13,395 nucleotides of DNA from Gemmatimonadales bacterium (GCA_004525055.1 SPDF01000020.1:1-13395); one strand, 5' to 3'. Numbered from the stretch's first letter, positions 1 to 7,485 are shown. The notes: generated by a model from the sequence alone, not told the origin. Translations and numbers: made by a program.

Positions 1-96
1 GTCAAGAAGGGCGACATCGTCAAGGTCAAGCTCCTCGAGGTGGACGAGCGCGGCCGGATGAAGCTGTCCCGGAAGGCGCTCCTGCCGAAGGAGTAG
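1..96 (+). CDS. pnp: Polynucleotide phosphorylase, C-terminal end (5' truncated by window)
   Basis: The first 31 codons are open from base 1 and stop at TAG 94-96. The peptide has the form of the last strands of an S1 RNA-binding domain: a G-D-I-V-x-V-K strand, an E-V-D-E-R-G-R turn, then M-K-L-S-R-K-A. In PNPase this S1 domain follows the KH domain at the C-terminus and holds RNA for 3'-to-5' phosphorolysis. An S1 tail also occurs in ribosomal protein S1 and other RNA-binding proteins. The M16 peptidase directly downstream favours pnp, because pnp followed by an M16 peptidase is a common bacterial gene order. The protein ends unusually soon after the S1 domain, without the long charged tail seen in some PNPases. 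The last codons contain AAGGAG (88-93), which serves as ribosome binding site for the next gene. Confidence 0.75.
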   Translation, partial: VKKGDIVKVKLLEVDERGRMKLSRKALLPKE

Positions 97-100
97 GACC

Positions 101-1357
101 GTGACGACTGTCCGTCTCGACGACGGGCTGTTCCAGACGAGCGCGCCCAACGGCTGCACCCTCCTCACGGAGACGCTGCCGGGGGTGCGCTCGGCCGCAT
201 TGGGGATCTGGGTCCGCTCGGCGAGCGCCCACGAGGCCCGCCCGAAAATGGGCGTCTCCCACCTCCTCGAGCACATGGTGTTCAAGGGCACGGAGCGGCG
301 CAGCGCACGCCAGATCGCGCTGGAGCTGGAGGTCCGCGGGGGCAGCCTCGATGCCTATACCAGCCGGGACCACACCAGCTATCAGGCCCATGTGCTCGAC
401 ACCGACCTCCCGCTAGCCGCAGACATCCTGTCGGACCTGGTCCGCCGCCCACTGCTCCGGGAGCAGGACCTGGTGCCGGAGCGCAACGTGGTCCTGGAGG
501 AGATCAACGGCGTGGAGGACACGCCGGATGACCTGGTCTTCGAGCTGCACTCCGAGACCCTCTGGCCTGCCCACCCCTACGGGTATTCCATTCTCGGCAG
601 CGCCGACAGCGTCGGCGCCCTGTCCATCGACGATCTCCAGGCCTCACACCGGAACGGGTACTTCCGCGGCAACTGCGTCATCGCCGCCGCGGGGAACGTG
701 AATCATGACCAGCTGAAGCAGGCGCTGGCGGGGGAGGGGTGGTTCGACGGCCCCAGCCTTGAGACCCCCCTCCCTCCAGCCGCCCCAGGCACCCCGGTGC
801 GGGGCGTGGTGCGGAACGAGGCCCGGGACACCACACAGGCGCATATCGTCTTCGGAACGGATACTTTTCCGTATACCGATAGTCGTCGCTATGCCATGGG
901 CATGCTGATCAATGCCTTCGGCGGCGGGATGTCGAGTCGGCTCTTTCAGCGGATTCGGGAGGAACTCGGGTTGGCCTACGCGATCTACGCCTACCACCAG
1001 TTCTACCGATCGGCGGGGCAGTCCGGGGTGTACATCGGGACAAAGCCGGAAACGGCCGACCAGGCCATCGAGGCGATCCTCAACGAGTACCGCCTCATGG
1101 CCGCTGAGGGCCTTTCGGCCACGGAGATCGAGGACGCCCGACGGCAGCTGAAGGGGCAGCTCATGCTCGGCCTGGAGAGTCCGCAGAGCAGGATGAACCG
1201 GCTCGCGAGCCTGACGCTGCAGGGAGAGCCGTACCGTCCACTCGACCGCGTGCTGGACGAGATCGACGCCGTTTCATCGGAGACATTGGCCGCGGTGGCT
1301 GCGGAGTATTTTGCGCCGGAGCGGCAGACGATCGTGCGGTTGGGACCGAACAGCTGA
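101..1357 (+). CDS. M16 family zinc metallopeptidase (processing-peptidase-like)
   Basis: This 418-residue protein is an M16B-type peptidase. The inverted zinc motif H-x-x-E-H is His54-Leu-Leu-Glu57-His58, and Glu134 lies 76 residues after His58, the spacing expected for the third zinc ligand; Glu57 is the catalytic base. The C-terminal half holds the second, inactive-type M16 fold, with a glycine-rich segment and the R-x-x-x-E-L-G-L-A-Y element near residues 285-298 used in substrate binding. Its length fits the single-chain bacterial M16B group, which acts as a dimer. No clear signal peptide is visible, so a cytoplasmic site is likely. The GTG start at 101 is chosen because AAGGAG (88-93), seven bases upstream, is a strong ribosome binding site embedded in the end of pnp, implying a shared transcript. 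The natural substrate is not predictable from sequence. Confidence 0.93.
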   Translation: MTTVRLDDGLFQTSAPNGCTLLTETLPGVRSAALGIWVRSASAHEARPKMGVSHLLEHMVFKGTERRSARQIALELEVRGGSLDAYTSRDHTSYQAHVLDTDLPLAADILSDLVRRPLLREQDLVPERNVVLEEINGVEDTPDDLVFELHSETLWPAHPYGYSILGSADSVGALSIDDLQASHRNGYFRGNCVIAAAGNVNHDQLKQALAGEGWFDGPSLETPLPPAAPGTPVRGVVRNEARDTTQAHIVFGTDTFPYTDSRRYAMGMLINAFGGGMSSRLFQRIREELGLAYAIYAYHQFYRSAGQSGVYIGTKPETADQAIEAILNEYRLMAAEGLSATEIEDARRQLKGQLMLGLESPQSRMNRLASLTLQGEPYRPLDRVLDEIDAVSSETLAAVAAEYFAPERQTIVRLGPNS

Positions 1358-1365
1358 ACAGCAGA

Positions 1366-1477
1366 GGAAGGAGAAAAAGGACTTGGGGCTTGGATGGATA
1401 GAAGGATGAAGGAGAAGGGTGGATCTTCCTGCCCACGCTCCTCCTTCGCCTTTTCTCCTTCCGCCCCTCCAAGTCCT
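1366..1477. repeat. Intergenic inverted-repeat element with competing stems (upstream of ald)
   Basis: The gap between the M16 gene and ald has a purine-rich left arm (1366-1419) and a pyrimidine-rich right arm (1437-1477). GGAAGGAGAAAA (1366-1377) is the exact reverse complement of TTTTCTCCTTCC (1451-1462). AGGACTTGG (1378-1386) is the exact reverse complement of CCAAGTCCT (1469-1477). A second GAAGGAGAA (1408-1416) can pair with the same TTCTCCTTC (1453-1461). The 12-base pairing and the 9-base pairing cross in a pseudoknot order, whereas the second copy nests properly inside the 9-base stem. Two folds are therefore mutually exclusive. There is no T-run after the right arm, so a simple intrinsic terminator is not supported. 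It could be a dispersed repeat, a leader structure for ald, or an end-of-transcript structure for the M16 gene. Confidence 0.65.
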
Positions 1478-1539
1478 CACGTCCCTTGCTCATTTACCGA
1501 ATCGCCACTTAACCGGTGCTACTCACCAAGGGTCTGGCC

Positions 1540-2652
1540 ATGATCATCGGCGTACCGAAGGAAATCAAGACCAACGAGAACCGTATCGCGCTCGTTCCCG
1601 CCGGCGCCGAAGCGCTGGTCGGGGCGGGGCACACCGTTTACGTGGAAGCCGGGGCCGGAATCGGGAGCGGGTTTCCCGACGAGGCGTTTACCGCCGTCGG
1701 TGCGAAGATGCTCCCCACCGCCGCCGACGTCTGGGCCAAGGCCGACATGATCATGAAGGTCAAGGAGCCGATCGCCGTGGAGTGGCCCCGGATGCGGAAG
1801 GGCCAGCTGATCTACACCTATTTCCACTTTGCCGCGGCTGAGGAACTGACCAGGGCCGTCATCAAGTCGGGTGCGGTGGCGGTGGCGTACGAGACGGTCC
1901 AGCTGCCGAACGGCGAATTGCCCCTGCTGACGCCGATGTCCGAAGTCGCGGGCCGGATGGCGGTGCAGGAAGGCGCCAAGTACCTGGAGAAGGTGTTTGG
2001 CGGCAGCGGGATCCTGCTCGGCGGCGTGCCGGGTGTGGCGCCGGGCGAGGTGGTGATCATCGGTGGCGGTGTGGTCGGAATCGGTGCGGCGAAGATGGCC
2101 GCGGGCCTCGGCGCCCATGTGACGATCCTCGATTTGTCGCTCGACCGGCTCCGGTATCTCGACGACGTCCTGCCGGCCAATGTCGATACCTGCTATTCCA
2201 ACCGCCACAACATCCTCGAAGCCCTTCGCCACGCGGACCTGGTGGTCGGCGCGGTCCTGCTGCCCGGCGCCAAGGCGCCGCATCTGGTCAAGCGGGCCGA
2301 CCTGGCGCTCATGAAGCCGGGTTCCGTCATCGTCGACGTGGCCGTCGATCAGGGGGGCTGCGTCGAGACCATCAAGCCCACCACGCACGAGAATCCGACG
2401 TATTTCGTGGATGGCATTCTCCACTACGCGGTCGCGAACATGCCGGGGGGCGTGCCGCGGACATCCACGCTCGCGCTGACCAACGCCACCCTCCCCTACG
2501 CTCTCAAGCTCGCCAAGCTTGGCTGGAAAGCGGCCTGCAAGGTCGATCGTTCCCTGATGCTTGGCCTGAACGTGGTCGAGGGGAAGGTTGTCTATCCAGG
2601 GGTCGCCGAAGCATTCGGCCTGCCGCTGGTGGATGTCGAGACGGTCCTGTAG
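1540..2652 (+). CDS. ald: Alanine dehydrogenase
   Basis: The 370-residue product matches the usual length of NAD-dependent L-alanine dehydrogenase, which interconverts alanine and pyruvate plus ammonia in the cytoplasm. The N-terminus G-V-P-K-E-I-K-x-x-E-x-R is the family signature. Lys75 (in V-K-V-K-E-P), His96 (in Y-F-H-F) and Asp270 (in V-D-V-A-V-D-Q-G-G) fall at the same numbers as the catalytic residues of studied enzymes. The Rossmann glycine motif is around residues 174-182 (I-G-G-G-V-V-G-I-G). ATG 1540 is chosen over the in-frame GTG at 1516 because AAGGG (1528-1532) sits seven bases upstream and the protein then begins exactly at the conserved M-I-I-G-V-P. It lies between an M16 peptidase gene and dut, two genes often adjacent after pnp. 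The inverted-repeat element directly upstream may influence its expression, but this is not shown. Confidence 0.96.
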   Translation: MIIGVPKEIKTNENRIALVPAGAEALVGAGHTVYVEAGAGIGSGFPDEAFTAVGAKMLPTAADVWAKADMIMKVKEPIAVEWPRMRKGQLIYTYFHFAAAEELTRAVIKSGAVAVAYETVQLPNGELPLLTPMSEVAGRMAVQEGAKYLEKVFGGSGILLGGVPGVAPGEVVIIGGGVVGIGAAKMAAGLGAHVTILDLSLDRLRYLDDVLPANVDTCYSNRHNILEALRHADLVVGAVLLPGAKAPHLVKRADLALMKPGSVIVDVAVDQGGCVETIKPTTHENPTYFVDGILHYAVANMPGGVPRTSTLALTNATLPYALKLAKLGWKAACKVDRSLMLGLNVVEGKVVYPGVAEAFGLPLVDVETVL

Positions 2653-2694
2653 TGGGACCCGGCTCCCGTCCGGTGACCCATATCACATGATTCG

Positions 2695-3132
2695 ATGACG
2701 AACATCCTTATCGTTCGTCTCCCGCACGGGGAGGGGCTGCCCCTCCCCACCCGGGCCACCGTCGGTGCCGCGGGCTTCGATCTGGCCAGTGCCGAGGAGG
2801 GGGAGCTCGCTCCCATGGAGCGGCGGCTTTTTGCGACTGGTTTTGCGATTGCCATCCCCGCCGGATACGAGGTCCAGCTCCGCCCCAGATCAGGGCTGGC
2901 CCTCCGGGAGGGGCTTACACTGCCCAATACCCCCGCCACGATCGACAGCGACTACCGGGGCGAGCTCAAGGTGGCGCTGGTCAACCTGGGCTCCGCCGCA
3001 GTGCGAGTGACCAGGGGCATGCGGATTGCTCAGATGCTCGTGAGTCGGGTGGAGCCAGCCACCTTCCAGGAGGTCGACACCCTTCCTCCCACGGAACGGG
3101 GTGACGGGGGTTTCGGGAGCACCGGGCACTAG
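2695..3132 (+). CDS. dut: Deoxyuridine 5'-triphosphate nucleotidohydrolase (dUTPase)
   Basis: The 145-residue protein is a trimeric-type dUTPase, hydrolysing dUTP to dUMP and pyrophosphate to keep uracil out of DNA and supply dTMP synthesis. All five family motifs are visible in order: A-A-G-F-D-L (25-30), P-R-S-G-L-A (64-69), the uracil-recognition and catalytic loop I-D-S-D-Y-R-G-E (83-90, catalytic Asp84), R-I-A-Q (110-113) and the flexible C-terminal arm R-G-D-G-G-F-G-S-T-G (135-144). The length is typical. The gene starts 42 bases after ald, and no convincing Shine-Dalgarno sequence precedes the ATG at 2695. A three-codon ATG ATT CGA TGA (2687-2698) overlaps its start. Co-transcription with ald is likely from the spacing. 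Confidence 0.96.
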   Translation: MTNILIVRLPHGEGLPLPTRATVGAAGFDLASAEEGELAPMERRLFATGFAIAIPAGYEVQLRPRSGLALREGLTLPNTPATIDSDYRGELKVALVNLGSAAVRVTRGMRIAQMLVSRVEPATFQEVDTLPPTERGDGGFGSTGH

Positions 3133-3147
3133 CGCCTAACTCTCGGT

Positions 3148-3179
3148 CTTGTCCTGATTTACGGCATTCGTTAGCTTTG
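3148..3179 (+). promoter_or_regulatory. Candidate promoter of the mreBCD-mrdA-rodA operon (TTG / TAGCTTTG)
   Basis: The 94-base gap before mreB contains CTTG (3148-3151) and TAGCTTTG (3172-3179), 20 bases apart. This matches the Bacteroidetes housekeeping promoter pattern, TTG near -33 and TAnnTTTG near -7, at every fixed position and with usual spacing. Read as a standard sigma-70 promoter it would be TTGTCC, 17 bases, TAGCTT, which is weak in the -10 box. The 5' leader would be about 40 bases. This is a sequence match only. Confidence 0.5.
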
Positions 3180-3226
3180 GGCTCGACGCCCCCCTCCCAA
3201 CTGAACGCCGTGAGATTGCCCACAGG

Positions 3227-4264
3227 ATGAAGCTGCCCTCCTTTCGCCTTAGCTCGCTTATCCCCGCCAATGAAATCGCGGTCGATCTGGGCACGGCGAA
3301 TACGCTGATCTATGTGAAGGGCGAAGGGATCGTGCTGAACGAGCCCTCCGTCGTCGCGCTCGAAAAGGCCACCGGCAAGATCATGGGCGTTGGACTCGAA
3401 GCCAAGAGGATGCTGGGGCGCACGCCCGATGGCATTCTCGCCGTGCGGCCGCTGAAGGACGGGGTCATCGCTGACTTCGACGTCACCGAGAAGATGCTCC
3501 GCTATTTCCTCAAGACCATCATTGACAAGCACGTCTTCCGGGTGAAACCGAAGGTCATCGTGTGCGTGCCGAGCGGCATCACCGAGGTGGAGCGACGCGC
3601 GGTGCGCGACTCCGCGGAGACCGCGGGCGCCAAGGAAGTATGGATGGTGGCCGAACCGATGGCGGCGGCCATCGGGGTGGGACTCCCCGTCGAGACACCC
3701 ACCGGCAACATGGTGATCGATATCGGCGGTGGCACGACGGAAATCGCGGTCATCGCGTTGTCCGGCATCGTCTCCGACACGTCGATCCGCACCGGCGGCG
3801 ACGAGCTGGACATGGCCATCGTGCAGTTCATGCGCAAGAACTACAACCTCCTCATCGGTGAACCGACGGCGGAGGCGATCAAGATCAAGATCGGATCGGC
3901 GGCGCCGGTCGGCGAGGAGCGCGAGATGGAGGTCAAGGGGCGGGATCTGGTGTCCGGTATCCCGAAGACCGTCCGCGTGCATTCCTCGGAAATCCGCGAA
4001 GCGATCCAGGAGCCGATTCAGCAGATCATCGACGCCGTCCGCCGCGCCCTCGAAATCACCCCGCCCGAGCTCGCCAGTGACATCGTCGACCGCGGCATCA
4101 TCATGACGGGGGGTGGCGCGCTCATCCGCGGGCTTGACGTCTTGCTGGCGCAGGAGACGGGGCTCCCGATTCACGTGGATGAAGATCCGCTCACCTGCGT
4201 TGTTCGCGGCACTGGCCGCATCCTCGACGACCCGCTGAAGTATCAAAGCGTTCTTTCCAAGTAG
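3227..4264 (+). CDS. mreB: Rod shape-determining protein MreB
   Basis: This 345-residue bacterial actin polymerises on the inner membrane and guides the cell-wall elongation complex. The phosphate-1 motif D-L-G-T-A-N-T (20-26), E-P (143-144) at the ATP-hydrolysis region, phosphate-2 motif D-I-G-G-G-T-T-E-I (165-173) and adenosine motif T-G-G-G-A-L-I (294-300) are all present. The length is typical. The first 15 residues carry hydrophobic Leu, Phe and Ile with basic Lys and Arg, consistent with the N-terminal membrane-binding helix found in Gram-negative MreB. It is first in a tight operon: mreC begins one base after its stop. Only a weak AGG precedes the ATG at 3227. A promoter-like pair of boxes lies about 50 bases upstream, so this gene probably opens the transcript. 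Confidence 0.98.
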   Translation: MKLPSFRLSSLIPANEIAVDLGTANTLIYVKGEGIVLNEPSVVALEKATGKIMGVGLEAKRMLGRTPDGILAVRPLKDGVIADFDVTEKMLRYFLKTIIDKHVFRVKPKVIVCVPSGITEVERRAVRDSAETAGAKEVWMVAEPMAAAIGVGLPVETPTGNMVIDIGGGTTEIAVIALSGIVSDTSIRTGGDELDMAIVQFMRKNYNLLIGEPTAEAIKIKIGSAAPVGEEREMEVKGRDLVSGIPKTVRVHSSEIREAIQEPIQQIIDAVRRALEITPPELASDIVDRGIIMTGGGALIRGLDVLLAQETGLPIHVDEDPLTCVVRGTGRILDDPLKYQSVLSK

Positions 4265-4265
4265 C

Positions 4266-5102
4266 ATGCTGGCGCCGGATCGCACGTTCGCCCGTCGCGA
4301 CACCGCCCTCTTCATCCTCTGCCTCGTCCTGTCGGTGGGTGCCCTGTTCGCACCGGAGACTTGGCAGTTCGCCATCGCCTCCAGCGCGCGCAATACCGCG
4401 CTTGCACCCTTGATCGCGCTGCAGCGCCGGGCCGAGGCGTCCCGAACCAGCCTGGCGCGGTTCGAGTCGCTGACCGCGCAGCGCGACTCGGCCACGGTCG
4501 CCGCCCAGTCACTCCCCGTGTTGCTCGACGAAAACAACCAACTCCGCGCCTTGCTCGGGCTCACCCGTCGGCTTCCCCGCACGGTGATCCCCGCCGAGGT
4601 CCTGCACCAACCGCTCCCGACTGACGGTCGGACCCTCTTGCTCGGCGCCGGGCGCCAGGCGGGCATCGAGCCGTTCCAGGCGGTGGTGGCACCTCAGGGG
4701 CTCCTCGGGGTGGTGCTGACGGCAGGACCCTCCTCGGCCGTCGTGATGACCTGGGCGCATCCCGACTTTCGCGCGAGTGCGGTGACGCTCGACGGTTCGG
4801 TCACGGGCATTGTCGGGGTGACGGCCGACGCTTCCGTCCGCGAACCGATGCTGGAATTGCGCGGGGTTCCCTATCGGGATTCCGTCCCGGTCGGCACCGA
4901 GGTGATCACGTCGGGGCTCGGCGGTGTCTATCCCCGTGGACTTCCCGTGGGGGTGGTGGTCGGTGTGGCGCGAGAGTCGGAAGGGTGGGAGCGTATCTAC
5001 CTCGTCCGTCCTGCGGCCGCGCCGGCAGGGGTGAGCCACGCCCTTGTCCTGTCGGCGACGACCGTGTGGGTGCGGGCCCCCGCAGTGGACTCCACCCCAT
5101 GA
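4266..5102 (+). CDS. mreC: Rod shape-determining protein MreC
   Basis: The 278-residue product has the MreC layout: a short cytoplasmic N-terminus, one membrane helix (about 13-29), a polar helix-rich region that may form the dimerising coiled coil (about 50-97, ending E-N-N-Q-L-R-A-L-L), then periplasmic beta domains. The glycine-rich T-S-G-L-G-G-V-Y-P-R-G-L-P-V-G-V (217-232) is a characteristic late MreC motif. MreC links MreB to PBP2 and RodA and switches PBP2 into its active form. The start follows the mreB stop by a single base, and the stop TGA (5100-5102) overlaps the mreD ATG, so translation is probably coupled on both sides. The assignment rests on motif, topology and gene position together. 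Confidence 0.95.
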   Translation: MLAPDRTFARRDTALFILCLVLSVGALFAPETWQFAIASSARNTALAPLIALQRRAEASRTSLARFESLTAQRDSATVAAQSLPVLLDENNQLRALLGLTRRLPRTVIPAEVLHQPLPTDGRTLLLGAGRQAGIEPFQAVVAPQGLLGVVLTAGPSSAVVMTWAHPDFRASAVTLDGSVTGIVGVTADASVREPMLELRGVPYRDSVPVGTEVITSGLGGVYPRGLPVGVVVGVARESEGWERIYLVRPAAAPAGVSHALVLSATTVWVRAPAVDSTP

Positions 5103-5596
5103 GTGTCGCCCGGGCCAGCCGCATCCGCTTCAGCATGGTCATGCTGCTGCTGGTGGGGTTGCAGTTCTATGTCCGCCCCCGGCTCGGGAGCCCCCACATT
5201 GCGCCGGATTTCATGATGCTCGGCCTGATGATCTTCGCCATCCGGAGTCGACCCGGGGCGGCGGCCTTCGCAGGCTTCCTGATTGGGTTCGCCAGCGACG
5301 CCCTCACGCCGGCGCGTTTCGGCGCGGCGATGCTGGCCAATACCCTCGTGGGCTACGCCGCCGCATGGGGCCGCGCCGTGTTCTTCGCCGACAATCTGCT
5401 GGTCAATGCCGGGTTCATCGCCGCCGGCGTCTGGGTCCGGGACCTGTTGGTGTTGGTGGCCAGCGGCACCGGCGGGAAGGAATTGGTGGTCCAGCTCGGG
5501 GTGTGGAGCCCGCTGATGGCGCTCAGCACCGCTGTCACCGGCATCGTGGTCCTGACGGTGTTCCGCGACTGGCTCGACATCCGGCTTGAGGAATGA
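5099..5596 (+). CDS. mreD: Rod shape-determining protein MreD
   Basis: The 165-residue protein is almost entirely hydrophobic, with about five membrane helices. It begins with an Arg-containing cytoplasmic leader, then M-V-M-L-L-L-V-G-L and P-H-I-A-P-D-F-M-M-L, a pattern typical of MreD. Sequence conservation in this family is low, so the call rests on size, topology and position between mreC and the PBP2 gene. MreD is an inner-membrane partner of MreC in the elongation complex. The open frame extends upstream to 4985, but ATG 5099 is chosen: it overlaps the mreC stop as ATGA, gives the standard length, and the longer version would read through mreC. No clear Shine-Dalgarno is present, consistent with translational coupling. 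Confidence 0.92.
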   Translation: MSVARASRIRFSMVMLLLVGLQFYVRPRLGSPHIAPDFMMLGLMIFAIRSRPGAAAFAGFLIGFASDALTPARFGAAMLANTLVGYAAAWGRAVFFADNLLVNAGFIAAGVWVRDLLVLVASGTGGKELVVQLGVWSPLMALSTAVTGIVVLTVFRDWLDIRLEE

Positions 5597-7485
5597 ACGA
5601 GTTCCACTCCTACCGTCGCGCCGAGCGCGCGGCGATTGCGCGCTGGTTCTTCTTCGCGATCTTCCTGATCCTCTCGGTCGCGTTCTTCCGTACGCAGGTG
5701 GTCCAGCACGAACGGTTTCGCCTTCGTGCCGAGAAGAACCGACTGCGGATCGTCCCCCTCGTTGCTCCTCGCGGCGTCATTTACGACCGCAACGGGCTGA
5801 TCATCGCCGACAACGTACCGGGCTATGCCATCAAGCTCCTCGCGCCCTCGGTGGACTCGTTGCGCGCGGTGCTGGCCCGGTTCATGGCGGTGGTGCCACT
5901 CGACACTTCAGAGGTCCGCGGTATCCTCGCCCGCTATCGGCAGGCACCCTATCAGCCGGTGCTGGTCCTCGGGAGTGGCAGTTTTGAAACGGTGTCACGG
6001 CTCGAGGAACGCCGGGCGGTTCTCCCCGGGCTGGTCATCCAGTCGGAGCCGCGCCGGTACTATCCGGATGGCGAAGCCGTCGCGCATCTTGTCGGCTATG
6101 TCGGTGAGGTGAGCGAACGGGATCTTGCCAGCGACCGATTCCCGGGCGCGCAGCTGGGGACGGTGGTCGGACGGGCCGGGCTGGAGCAGGAGTACGACGC
6201 GGAATTGCGGGGCCAACCCGGGGTCCACTACGTCGAGGTCAACGCGCGCGGGCGACTGGTACGTGAGGAGGACGTCGCCCCGACGTTGCCAGCGATTCCG
6301 GGGCAGGCGATCCAGACGACCATTGACCTCGAGCTGCAGCGCTACATCGACAGCCTCTGGCGGGCGGCCGCTCCCGGTGTGCGCGGGGCGATGGTGGCGC
6401 TGACCCCATCCGGTGAGGTCCTCGCGCTGTACAGTGCGCCAGGGTACGACCCCAACGAGTTTGTCGGCGGCATCTCCACGACGGAATGGCGGCGACTCAT
6501 CGACGACCCCGCCAAGCCGCTGCTCGACCGCGCCATCCAGACCCGCTACCCTCCCGCCTCGCCGTTCAAGCTTGCCATTGCGGCGATGGCCCTCAAGCGT
6601 GGCGTGGCGACGCTCTCGACATATATGCCGGAGCCATGCCGAGGTGGCCTCCAGGTAGGCAACCGCTACTTCCGGTGCTGGAAACCGGAAGGGCATGGCA
6701 GAGTCGACCTTGAAGGCGCCATCGCCAAGAGTTGCGATGTCTACTTCTACCAGCTCGGCCTTCGGATCGGGCTCGATGCCATCCTGAGCGACGGCGTGTT
6801 GATGGGGTTCCGCGAGGAGAGTGGGATCGATCTGGAGAATGAGATCGCTCCCATCTATCCGTCGAACGTCGCCTATTTCGACCGGAAGTATGGGCCTCGT
6901 GGCTGGAGCAAGTGGGGTGCGACGCTCAATTTCGCCATCGGGCAGGGGGAGAACACCCAGAACGTCATCAACATGACCCGATTCTTCGCGGCGCTGGCCA
7001 GCGGGGGCGGCGCACCCACGCCGTATATCGTCAGGCCCCGGTCCAACCAGGTGCGTGAGCTCGGACTTTCGCACGACCAGCTCGAAGGGCTGCGGGCGGC
7101 GATGATCGCGGTCGTGGAGCGAGGGACTGCGTCGGGCAGCCGCAGCCTCGACCTGGCATTGGCCGGCAAGACCGGGACCGCCCAGAATTCGCACGGCGAG
7201 GACCACGGGTGGTACGTCGGGTTTGCACCAGCCGACAAGCCGACGATCATTGTCGGCAGCATCATGGAGTTCGCAGAGCATGGCTCCAATGTGGCGCCGT
7301 ACGTGAACAAGGTCCTGCTCCGCTATGTGCTGGGCGAAGGCACTGGCGATGCACCGGTCACGGTCGCATTTCCGGCGGACTCCGCTCCCCGCGCAGTGCA
7401 GATCGTCCCCGATTCTATTCGTCTCGTCGACCCGGTGGCGGACGATACCGTCCTCCCGCCGCCACCGGCACCCACCGAGCCATGA
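5593..7485 (+). CDS. mrdA: Penicillin-binding protein 2 (elongation-specific transpeptidase)
   Basis: This 630-residue class B PBP cross-links peptidoglycan during lateral growth, as partner of RodA. A membrane helix at about 17-34 follows a short basic cytoplasmic tail. The pedestal domain opens with A-P-R-G-V-I-Y-D-R-N-G (58-68), a PBP2 hallmark. Active-site motifs are Ser323-Pro-Phe-Lys326 (SxxK nucleophile), Ser380-Cys-Asp382 (SxD in place of SxN, common in this subfamily) and Lys526-Thr-Gly-Thr (KTG). The residue after the nucleophile is Pro, where Thr or Val is more usual. The last 30 or so residues form an acidic and proline-rich periplasmic tail (P-P-P-P-A-P near the end), outside the catalytic fold. 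The ATG at 5593 overlaps the mreD stop (ATGA) and is preceded directly by GAGGA. The stop overlaps rodA. Family members are the usual targets of mecillinam-type beta-lactams. Confidence 0.97.
   Translation: MNEFHSYRRAERAAIARWFFFAIFLILSVAFFRTQVVQHERFRLRAEKNRLRIVPLVAPRGVIYDRNGLIIADNVPGYAIKLLAPSVDSLRAVLARFMAVVPLDTSEVRGILARYRQAPYQPVLVLGSGSFETVSRLEERRAVLPGLVIQSEPRRYYPDGEAVAHLVGYVGEVSERDLASDRFPGAQLGTVVGRAGLEQEYDAELRGQPGVHYVEVNARGRLVREEDVAPTLPAIPGQAIQTTIDLELQRYIDSLWRAAAPGVRGAMVALTPSGEVLALYSAPGYDPNEFVGGISTTEWRRLIDDPAKPLLDRAIQTRYPPASPFKLAIAAMALKRGVATLSTYMPEPCRGGLQVGNRYFRCWKPEGHGRVDLEGAIAKSCDVYFYQLGLRIGLDAILSDGVLMGFREESGIDLENEIAPIYPSNVAYFDRKYGPRGWSKWGATLNFAIGQGENTQNVINMTRFFAALASGGGAPTPYIVRPRSNQVRELGLSHDQLEGLRAAMIAVVERGTASGSRSLDLALAGKTGTAQNSHGEDHGWYVGFAPADKPTIIVGSIMEFAEHGSNVAPYVNKVLLRYVLGEGTGDAPVTVAFPADSAPRAVQIVPDSIRLVDPVADDTVLPPPPAPTEP

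Noticed and set aside
1366..1477. Intrinsic terminator for the M16 gene
   Set aside because: No T-run follows the right arm and the stem is interrupted by a long loop, so a standard terminator is not supported.
1516..1539. Earlier GTG start for ald
   Set aside because: It would add eight residues not found in the family and would overlap the good Shine-Dalgarno that serves ATG 1540.
2981..4666. Long open frame on the minus strand (561 codons) covering mreB and part of mreC
   Set aside because: It lies opposite clearly conserved genes. Long antisense frames are expected in GC-rich DNA because of third-position bias. The translation is Arg/His/Asp-rich with no recognisable domain.
7209..7481. 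Upstream extension of rodA by 91 codons
   Set aside because: It would run inside mrdA in another frame. ATG 7482 gives the family-typical N-terminus and an ATGA overlap.
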